Positions 1 through 5,798 of a stretch of 5,798 nucleotides of DNA are shown here, piece by piece. A program made the position numbers and the translations under genes. Source of the DNA: Gammaproteobacteria bacterium (lineage in GTDB: Bacteria; Pseudomonadota; Gammaproteobacteria; SZUA-229); assembly GCA_027858635.1 (NCBI GenBank), contig JAQICG010000121.1, forward strand, positions 1 to 5,798, read 5' to 3'. The first letter of the stretch is position 1, and each line of letters opens with the position of its first letter. Below the pieces are notes generated by a model. That model saw only the letters and a list, made by a program, of their open reading frames with translations. It was not told where the DNA came from and searched no databases.

Positions 1-2
1 CT

Positions 3-1181
3 CGCAATGCGCGCCAGACCGATGAAAACGGCAAGGAGTACATCGACTTTTTCGCCGGTGCCGGGGTCCTCAATTTTGGTCATAATCATCCGAAATTAAA
101 ACAGGCCGTGATCGAATACATGCAGGCCGACGGTGTGCTGCATACTCTGGATATGATGACCTCCGTCAAACGCGAGTTCATCAAGGGTTTTGTCGAAACC
201 ATTCTCAAGCCGCGCAACATGGATTACAAATTACAGTTCATGGGCCCCACCGGCACCAACGCCGTGGAAGCGGCACTGAAACTGGCCCGCCGCGTGACCG
301 GGCGCAGCGATGTGGTGGCCTTCAGCCAGGGTTTTCATGGCATGACGCTGGGCGCCCTCGCCTGCACGGCTAATGAATCCTTTCGTAATGCCGCCGGTGC
401 GCCGTTGTGCAAAGTTTCTCACTGGCCTTTCGATACCAATGAAGGCGGCGGCGTGCAAAGCCTGAAAACCCTCAGAGCTTTATATAAAAACTCTTCGGGT
501 GGCGCCGAGAAACCGGCCGCGTTTATCGTGGAATCACTGCAGGCCGAGGGCGGCGTCAATGCCGCCAGCACCGAATGGTTGCAGGAACTCCAGCAGCTCG
601 CCCGCGATCTGGGCGCATTGCTCATTGTTGACGATATTCAGTCGGGCTGTGGCCGTACCGGTCGCTATTTCAGTTTTGAAGAGAGCGGCATCGACCCCGA
701 CATCGTCACCCTGGCCAAAGGCATCGGCGGGCTGGGCACCCCGCTGGCCATGAACCTGGTCAAACCGGAACACGACAAACACTGGCAGCCGGGCGAACAC
801 ACCGGCACCTTCCGGGGACAGAGCATCTCCTTCGTTGCCGGTCGCGAAGCCCTGCGCTTTTTCGAAGACGATGCCCTGCTCGTGGACACCCGCCGCAAAG
901 GTGAAATCATGGCGGCGCATCTGGCGGGCATCGCCGAAAAATTCAGTAGCCGTGGATTCACTGCCCGCGGCGTCGGCATGATGCAGGCACTGGATACCGG
1001 TGACGGCACACTGGCCAAAGCCATAGCCCGCGACTGTTTTGATCACGGTATGCTATTCGGCCCCTGCGGTGTGGGCGGTTCGGTCATCAAACTGATCCCG
1101 CCCTTAACCATTCCCGACAACGACCTGAATGAAGGTCTGGCAATTCTCAGCGCCGCCGTCGACCGCCAGATGGAGGCCTAG
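3..1181 (+). CDS. doeD: Class III PLP aminotransferase, EctB/DoeD-like diaminobutyrate transaminase (5' end cut off)
   Basis: Likely interconverts L-2,4-diaminobutyrate and L-aspartate-beta-semialdehyde with 2-oxoglutarate/glutamate, in the cytoplasm. The frame is open from base 3, so the GTG at 108 is internal. About 392 residues are visible, and EctB-type enzymes are usually about 420, so only a short N-terminus is missing. Numbering from the first visible codon: YIDFFAGAG with GHNHP (13-30), the cofactor-phosphate motif GPTGTNAVEAALKLAR (81-96), FHGMTLGAL (111-119), the PLP-ring aspartate in VDDIQSGCGRTG (Asp210), the Schiff-base lysine in TLAKGIGG (Lys239), and GTFRG (268-272). The GPTGTNAVEAALKLAR block is typical of EctB/DoeD. 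Two sites differ from the biosynthetic EctB I remember: AKGIGGLG instead of SKSISGYG, and a FGPCGVGG stretch near the C-terminus. With the DoeA-like and aldehyde dehydrogenase genes just downstream, this favours the catabolic DoeD/Atf role. A biosynthetic ectB or another omega-aminotransferase remains possible. The class is certain; the substrate is inferred. Confidence 0.8.
   Translation, partial: RNARQTDENGKEYIDFFAGAGVLNFGHNHPKLKQAVIEYMQADGVLHTLDMMTSVKREFIKGFVETILKPRNMDYKLQFMGPTGTNAVEAALKLARRVTGRSDVVAFSQGFHGMTLGALACTANESFRNAAGAPLCKVSHWPFDTNEGGGVQSLKTLRALYKNSSGGAEKPAAFIVESLQAEGGVNAASTEWLQELQQLARDLGALLIVDDIQSGCGRTGRYFSFEESGIDPDIVTLAKGIGGLGTPLAMNLVKPEHDKHWQPGEHTGTFRGQSISFVAGREALRFFEDDALLVDTRRKGEIMAAHLAGIAEKFSSRGFTARGVGMMQALDTGDGTLAKAIARDCFDHGMLFGPCGVGGSVIKLIPPLTIPDNDLNEGLAILSAAVDRQMEA
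1172..1176 (+). promoter_or_regulatory. Ribosome binding site of the DoeA-like gene
   Basis: GGAGG lies within the last codons of the aminotransferase gene, 8 bases before the ATG at 1185. It supports that start over the in-frame ATG at 1203, which has only a weaker purine run (GAAAGAG) before it. The site lies inside the upstream gene, so translation of the two is probably coupled. Confidence 0.6.
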
Positions 1182-1184
1182 GCC

Positions 1185-2447
1185 ATGCTTGAAAGAGACG
1201 ACATGACCTTTCCCTTTTCGGAATATCAGCGCCGTATCGGCGAGCTGCGCGAACGCATGTCGCAGCGCCTGCTGGATGCGGTGATTATTTCGGATGCTGA
1301 AAATATCATGTATCTGACCGACTACCAGACCACCGGCTACTCCTTTTTTCAGGCGCTGGTGGTGCCGCTCGAAGGTGAGCCGTTTATGGTCACGCGTAAG
1401 CTGGAAGAGTCGAACGTGTTCGCCCGTACCTGGGTCGAAATATCCCGGCCCTATCCCGATACCGGCGATGCCATCCAGATGCTGGTCACCTCCCTGATCG
1501 AATTTGGCCTGGCTACCAAAACCATCGGCTATGAACGTAACTCCTATTATTTTACCGCCTATCATCAGGACTATTTTCATACCTCTTTTACCAACAACCG
1601 TCTGATGGACTGCTTCGGCATTGTCGAACAGAGTCGGGTGCACAAATCAGCGGTGGAAATGGAGGTTATGCAGAAAGCCGCCATCGCCACCAAAGCCGGC
1701 ATGCAGGCCGGCATCGATGCCGCACAGGCAGGGGTGACGGAAAATGAAATCGGCGCGGCCATCTGTCAGGCCATGTTCTCCGCCGGCGGTGAAATTCCGG
1801 CGGTCATGCCCTATGTCACCTCCGGTCCGCGCAGTATGATCGGTCACGCCTCCTGGGAAGGACGGGTGGTTAAGCCCGGCGAGCATGTGTTTCTGGAAAT
1901 CGCCGGCTGTTATCGCCGCTACCACACCGCCATGATGCGCACCGTGGTCTGCGGAGAACTGAGTGACAGCATGCACAAATCACAGGAGTTGATGAAGACG
2001 GCACTCAGGCATGTTCGCGAAGAACTGCGCCCCGGCCTGACGGTTTCCGACGTCGACAAAATGCTGCGCAACATCATCAGCGACAACGATGTCGGCGCCA
2101 GACTGATTACCCGTTCGGGTTACTCCATTGGCATCGCCTTTCCCCCCAGCTGGGATGAAGGTTACATCATGAGTCTGTATCAGGGCTCATCGAACGTCCT
2201 GGAACCGGGCATGACCTTTCACGTCATCCCCTGGATGTGGGGCATTGATGGCGACAAGTCATGCGGCATCTCCGATACCTTCTACATCACCGACCACGGC
2301 TGCGGCTCATTCTTTCACGATGTGGAACAGGACTTTACCGTTAAAGCCGATCAGGGCGCGGCAATCAATACCAGTCTGATCGCCACCAGCGATAAAAAAA
2401 GCTCCAAAAACAAACCCGACCTATCCAAAAAAAGCGCTAACGAATAA
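1185..2447 (+). CDS. doeA: DoeA/EutD-like ectoine hydrolase (metal-ligand-less M24 creatinase-fold protein)
   Basis: Probably a cytoplasmic ring-opening amidohydrolase that converts ectoine to N-acetyl-2,4-diaminobutyrate. The 420-residue protein has an N-terminal creatinase-like domain (about 12-145; DAVIISDAENIMYLTDY at 31-47) and a pita-bread M24 domain (about 155-385). Aligned by eye with M24 metallopeptidases, all five metal ligands are replaced: Asp by Glu238 (VFLEIAGC), Asp by Ala249 (YHTAMMRT), His by Tyr313 (SGYSIGIAFPP), Glu by Ile348 (FHVIPW) and Glu by Ser363 (CGISDT). The catalytic-type histidine is kept (His221, MIGHASWEGR). That pattern fits creatinase and ectoine hydrolases, not Xaa-Pro peptidases. 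The blocks LEIAGCxxRYH and RSGYSIGIAFPP resemble DoeA/EutD as I recall them. Residues 402-420 are a Lys/Ser-rich, probably disordered tail. The start at 1185 has a GGAGG; 1203 (MTFPFSEY) is the alternative. It lies 3 bp after the aminotransferase and 9 bp before the dehydrogenase, so it is almost surely co-transcribed. The family is firm; ectoine as substrate is inferred. Confidence 0.72.
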   Translation: MLERDDMTFPFSEYQRRIGELRERMSQRLLDAVIISDAENIMYLTDYQTTGYSFFQALVVPLEGEPFMVTRKLEESNVFARTWVEISRPYPDTGDAIQMLVTSLIEFGLATKTIGYERNSYYFTAYHQDYFHTSFTNNRLMDCFGIVEQSRVHKSAVEMEVMQKAAIATKAGMQAGIDAAQAGVTENEIGAAICQAMFSAGGEIPAVMPYVTSGPRSMIGHASWEGRVVKPGEHVFLEIAGCYRRYHTAMMRTVVCGELSDSMHKSQELMKTALRHVREELRPGLTVSDVDKMLRNIISDNDVGARLITRSGYSIGIAFPPSWDEGYIMSLYQGSSNVLEPGMTFHVIPWMWGIDGDKSCGISDTFYITDHGCGSFFHDVEQDFTVKADQGAAINTSLIATSDKKSSKNKPDLSKKSANE

Positions 2448-2452
2448 AGAGG
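2448..2452 (+). promoter_or_regulatory. Ribosome binding site of the aldehyde dehydrogenase gene
   Basis: AGAGG directly follows the TAA of the DoeA-like gene, only 4 bases before the ATG at 2457. The spacing is short but usable. There is no room for a separate promoter in the 9-bp gap, so the gene depends on upstream transcription. Confidence 0.5.
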
Positions 2453-2456
2453 CTCT

Positions 2457-3830
2457 ATGTATATAGCAACCAATCCCACCACGGGTAGTGAGTTACACCG
2501 TTACGAAACACTCGATGATAATAGCCTTAAGCAGCGCATCGAAGCTTCTGCACAGGCCTATGCACACTGGCGAAAAACCGATTTTGCCGAGCGCGCCGAC
2601 CTGTTAAGAAAGGTCGCCGAATTAATGCGCAACGATAAAGAGCATCTGGCCCAACTGATGACGCAGGAGATGGGCAAGCCCATTAATGAGGCGCGCGGGG
2701 AAGTCGAGAAATCCGCCGCCTGCGCCGAGCACTACGCCGAACACGGCGCGGAATATCTGGCCTCCAGAACCCTGCCCTCCGATGCCACCCACAGCTACGT
2801 ACAGCATCTGCCACTGGGGCCGGTGCTGGGCATCCTCCCCTGGAATGCCCCTTTCTGGCTGGCGTTCCGGTTTTGCGCCCCGGCGATAATGGCGGGCAAT
2901 ACCTGCCTGATGAAACATGATTCGCATGTACCGGCCTGCGGTGAAGCCATCGCGGAGCTGTTTATAAAAGCCGGTGCTCCGGCAGGGCTGATGCAGAATA
3001 TTCGCATCGAAAATGAACAGTCCAAACTGGTGCTGGAACATGACGCCGTACAGGGCGTCTCCTTAACCGGCTCCAGCGCTGCCGGAAGTCAGGTGGCCTC
3101 GCTGGCCGCGCGGCAGATTAAACCGGCGGTACTGGAACTGGGCGGCTCTGACCCCAGCCTGGTTCTGGCCGATGCCGATCTGGACAGTGCGGCACAAACA
3201 CTGGCTCTGTCGCGCATCATCAATGCCGGTCAGTCCTGTATCGCCGCCAAACGTATCATTGTAGAAACGCCGGTTTATGATGCCTTTATCGAGCGTTTTC
3301 ACAACCATCTGGCCGGCCTGAAAATGGGTGATCCCGCCGAAGAATCAACCCAGGTCGGCCCCATTGCGCGCGCCGATCTGCGCGATGCATTGCACCGCCA
3401 GGTCAGCACCACCATCGAACAGGGTGCACGCTGCCTGCTGGGCGGAGAAATGCCCGAAGGCCCCGGTTACTTTTATCCGGTAACCCTGTTGGTGAACGTC
3501 ACCCCGGAAATGCAGGTCTCCTGTGAAGAGACCTTTGGCCCGATCGCCGTGGTGATAAAAGCGGATTCCGCCGAACACGCCCTGACTATTGCCAATGACA
3601 CCCCTTATGGTCTGGCCTCCTCCATCTGGAGCGCGGATGTCGCTAAAGCCGAAAAAATGGCGCGCGATATCGAAGCGGGACAGGTAACCATTAACGGCCT
3701 GGTAAAAACAGACCCGCGTCTGCCCAGTGGCGGTATAAAACGCTCCGGTTACGGACGTGAACTGGGACCGCACGGCATACTCGAATTTGTGAATGTGCAG
3801 CAGGTCTGGGTGGGACCTAAAAAAGATTAG
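2457..3830 (+). CDS. doeC: NAD(P)-dependent aldehyde dehydrogenase, GabD1/Sad type; probable aspartate-semialdehyde dehydrogenase DoeC/Ssd
   Basis: Oxidises an aldehyde to its acid. In this operon the likely substrate is L-aspartate-beta-semialdehyde, giving L-aspartate; succinate semialdehyde is the alternative. The 457-residue length is standard for the GabD1/Sad (YneI) branch. The complete ALDH set is visible: oxyanion Asn130 in LPWNAPFW, cofactor-binding Lys153 in LMKHDSHVP, the Rossmann-loop motif LTGSSAAG (203-210), general-base Glu227 in LELGGSDP, nucleophile Cys261 in NAGQSCIAAKR, and Glu358 in EETFGPIAVV. The C-terminal SGGIKRSGYGRELGPHGILEFVN block (424-446) is also typical. PWNAPFW and KHDSHVP differ slightly from the common PWNFPFW and KHAPNVP, which may reflect substrate adaptation. 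There is no signal peptide, so it is cytoplasmic. It is the last gene of the operon, and the following 358 bp has no classical GC-rich terminator with a T run. Ssd-type dehydrogenases accompany ectoine catabolic genes in known clusters. Confidence 0.8.
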   Translation: MYIATNPTTGSELHRYETLDDNSLKQRIEASAQAYAHWRKTDFAERADLLRKVAELMRNDKEHLAQLMTQEMGKPINEARGEVEKSAACAEHYAEHGAEYLASRTLPSDATHSYVQHLPLGPVLGILPWNAPFWLAFRFCAPAIMAGNTCLMKHDSHVPACGEAIAELFIKAGAPAGLMQNIRIENEQSKLVLEHDAVQGVSLTGSSAAGSQVASLAARQIKPAVLELGGSDPSLVLADADLDSAAQTLALSRIINAGQSCIAAKRIIVETPVYDAFIERFHNHLAGLKMGDPAEESTQVGPIARADLRDALHRQVSTTIEQGARCLLGGEMPEGPGYFYPVTLLVNVTPEMQVSCEETFGPIAVVIKADSAEHALTIANDTPYGLASSIWSADVAKAEKMARDIEAGQVTINGLVKTDPRLPSGGIKRSGYGRELGPHGILEFVNVQQVWVGPKKD

Positions 3831-3868
3831 CTGAATGGGGGTGGATGTAGATAAAAGTGAAAACCTGT

Positions 3869-3918
3869 ATCCGCAGATGTACACAGATAAACGCAAGAGC
3901 TATATCCGCGAAGAACGC
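3869..3918. repeat. Degenerate CCGCAGAT/CCGCGAAG dispersed-type repeat
   Basis: The segment begins ATCCGCAGATGTACACAGAT, continues with AAACGCAAGAGC, and ends TCCGCGAAGAACGC. It is built from C-G-C plus purine units in the style of an intergenic repeat I recognise from many unrelated bacterial genomes. Its last 14 bases (3905-3918) are repeated exactly, inverted, at 4124-4137. Confidence 0.55.
3905..3918 (+). repeat. Left arm of a perfect 14-bp inverted repeat
   Basis: TCCGCGAAGAACGC is the exact reverse complement of 4124-4137. The two arms enclose the hairpin array and bound a 233-bp segment. Outside the arms are the near-identical pentamers CTATA (3900-3904) and CTAAA (4138-4142), which would fit an imperfect target duplication if this were a MITE-like element. 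Alternatively, both arms are copies of one common dispersed repeat in opposite orientation. Confidence 0.7.
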
Positions 3919-3922
3919 CACT

Positions 3923-3941
3923 AAAATGCCGGGAGCATTTT
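3923..3941 (+). repeat. Major hairpin 1 of the array
   Basis: Perfect 7-bp stem with arms AAAATGC and GCATTTT around loop CGGGA. It is preceded by CACT and followed by GAAC. It is not followed by a T run, so it is not a typical intrinsic terminator. Confidence 0.85.
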
Positions 3942-3944
3942 GAA

Positions 3945-3957
3945 CGCACACAGTGCG
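3945..3957 (+). repeat. Minor hairpin 1 of the array
   Basis: Arms CGCAC and GTGCG around loop ACA form a 5-bp perfect stem. It starts 3 bases after major hairpin 1 and is followed by CCCGTAGGG. Confidence 0.6.
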
Positions 3958-3972
3958 GCCCGTAGGGTGACT

Positions 3973-3993
3973 AATTTTGCCGGGAGCAAAATT
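3973..3993 (+). repeat. Major hairpin 2 of the array
   Basis: Perfect 8-bp stem with arms AATTTTGC and GCAAAATT around the same loop CGGGA as hairpin 1. Relative to hairpin 1 the A/T part of the stem is swapped on both arms with pairing kept. It is preceded by GACT and followed by GAAC. Confidence 0.85.
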
Positions 3994-3996
3994 GAA

Positions 3997-4013
3997 CAGC
4001 CGCTTTATGGCTG
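3997..4013 (+). repeat. Minor hairpin 2 of the array
   Basis: Arms CAGCC and GGCTG around loop GCTTTAT form a 5-bp stem. It starts 3 bases after major hairpin 2 and is followed by CCCGCAGGG, in the same order as in the first unit. Confidence 0.6.
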
Positions 4014-4023
4014 ACCCGCAGGG

Positions 4024-4044
4024 CGAATTACAGGAAGTAATTCG
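4024..4044 (+). repeat. Major hairpin 3 of the array
   Basis: Perfect 8-bp stem with arms CGAATTAC and GTAATTCG around loop AGGAA. With its closing pair the loop reads CAGGAAG, a variant of the CAGGAnG repeat known from CsrB-type RNAs. It follows CCCGCAGGG directly. Confidence 0.85.
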
Positions 4045-4057
4045 TAACCCAGGATTG

Positions 4058-4074
4058 CGCGTAGTAATGACGCG
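4058..4074 (+). repeat. Minor hairpin 3 of the array
   Basis: Arms CGCGT and ACGCG around loop AGTAATG form a 5-bp stem. It lies 13 bases after major hairpin 3, farther than in the first two units, so this unit has diverged. Confidence 0.55.
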
Positions 4075-4111
4075 AAAAAGGCAAAAGAAAAAAATAATTG
4101 AAAAAGGTTTT

Positions 4112-4138
4112 TTTGCGTCCTTCGCGTTCTTCGCGGAC
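4112..4138 (-). repeat. Three 9-bp repeats of the TTCGCGTTC type
   Basis: The units TTTGCGTCC, TTCGCGTTC and TTCGCGGAC follow each other without gaps. On the minus strand this reads as purine-rich CGCGAAG/ACGC units. Bases 4124-4137 are the right arm of the perfect 14-bp inverted repeat with 3905-3918. This is a dispersed-type intergenic repeat related in style to 4154-4180. Confidence 0.75.
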
Positions 4139-4153
4139 TAAAGCATTTGTTTT

Positions 4154-4185
4154 TCTCTGCGTTCTCTGCGACCTCTGCGGTGAAA
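4154..4185 (-). repeat. Three 9-bp repeats of the TCTCTGCGT type, ending TGAAA
   Basis: The units TCTCTGCGT, TCTCTGCGA and CCTCTGCGG are adjacent and are followed by TGAAA, only 3 bases before the helicase stop codon. Read on the minus strand it begins TTTCACCGCAGAGG. I recognise this as a widespread bacterial intergenic repeat whose translation (FTAEVAENAEK here) is often mis-annotated as a small protein. Confidence 0.8.
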
Positions 4186-4188
4186 GTT

Positions 4189-5798
<1,610 letters not shown>

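Larger units (their letters stand above)
3923..4074 (+). repeat. Array of palindromes with 51-bp period and GGA-containing loops
   Basis: Three large hairpins have loop centres at 3932, 3983 and 4034, so both intervals are exactly 51 bp. Each has a five-base loop closed by C-G; read with the closing pair these are CCGGGAG, CCGGGAG and CAGGAAG on the plus strand. The stems differ yet pair perfectly, so structure and loop are kept while stem sequence is not. The first two hairpins are followed directly by GAAC, then a 5-bp minor hairpin, then CCCGTAGGG (3959-3967) or CCCGCAGGG (4015-4023). The third is followed by a minor hairpin at 4058-4074. It is probably a compound extragenic palindromic repeat, or an RNA with CsrA-type loops. 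The function is unknown. Confidence 0.7.
3831..4188. other. Intergenic region between convergent genes, filled with repeats and hairpins
   Basis: These 358 bp separate the stop of the aldehyde dehydrogenase gene from the stop of the minus-strand helicase gene. I see no credible gene. The contents in order are an unstructured 38-bp lead, a degenerate purine-rich repeat (3869-3918), a palindrome array (3923-4074), an A/T-rich stretch (4075-4114), and two triplet sets of 9-bp repeats (4112-4138 and 4154-4180). A minus-strand open frame of 73 codons crosses the region, but its peptide is a by-product of the repeats. Both flanking genes end here, so signals in this region would act on 3' ends or as a small RNA, not on initiation. 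Confidence 0.85.

Noticed and set aside
534..1046. Minus-strand open frame of 170 codons inside the aminotransferase gene.
   Set aside because: It is a shadow of the PLP enzyme coding frame, with no recognisable motif and no upstream signals.
1104..1643. Minus-strand open frame of 179 codons across the aminotransferase/DoeA-like junction.
   Set aside because: It lies antisense to two conserved genes, and its composition follows their codon bias.
1185..2447. Annotation as Xaa-Pro aminopeptidase or other M24 metallopeptidase.
   Set aside because: None of the five metal-binding residues is present, so metallopeptidase activity is unlikely.
3923..4044. CRISPR array, because of regularly spaced similar units.
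   Set aside because: The units are palindromes with different stem sequences. There are no identical direct repeats of 24-37 bp with unique spacers, and no cas genes.
4081..4116. A/T-rich inverted stretch (GCAAAA ... TTTTGC) as a bidirectional terminator between the convergent genes.
   Set aside because: The stem is almost all A-T with a bulge and a long loop. It lacks the GC-rich stem of an intrinsic terminator, so I do not call it.

Overview
The window looks like a moderately GC-rich proteobacterial chromosome, most likely a halotolerant gammaproteobacterium. This rests on codon usage, on three genes resembling ectoine catabolism, and on the style of the intergenic repeats. It is an inference, because there is no rRNA or other taxonomic marker here. 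The window divides into a plus-strand operon (left edge to 3830), a 358-bp repeat-filled intergenic region (3831-4188), and a minus-strand helicase gene that runs off the right edge.

The operon has three tightly packed genes with gaps of 3 and 9 bp. The first is the 3' part of a class III PLP aminotransferase of the EctB/DoeD (Atf) type. The second is a creatinase-fold M24 protein resembling ectoine hydrolase (DoeA/EutD). The third is a GabD1/Sad-type aldehyde dehydrogenase matching the DoeC/Ssd role. Together they fit this route: DoeA opens the ectoine ring to N-acetyl-diaminobutyrate, a deacetylase (DoeB/EutE, not in this window) frees L-2,4-diaminobutyrate, DoeD converts that to aspartate semialdehyde, and DoeC oxidises it to aspartate. 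Enzyme families are read from motifs. Substrates are inferred from family resemblance and from the gene set.

The region between the convergent genes has no credible gene. It holds degenerate 9-bp-period repeats of a kind scattered through many bacterial genomes, and a regular set of hairpins. Three perfect hairpins (3923-3941, 3973-3993, 4024-4044) have different stems but near-identical five-base loops closed by C-G, and their centres are exactly 51 bp apart. Each is followed by a smaller 5-bp hairpin. The array lies between two perfect 14-bp inverted copies of one sequence. This is the least explained part of the window. It could be a dispersed palindromic or MITE-like element, or an RNA with GGA loops of the kind CsrA/RsmA proteins bind.

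The right part encodes the C-terminal ATPase of a large SNF2-family (Swi2/Snf2, RapA-like) helicase with all classical motifs. It has no evident link to the ectoine genes.
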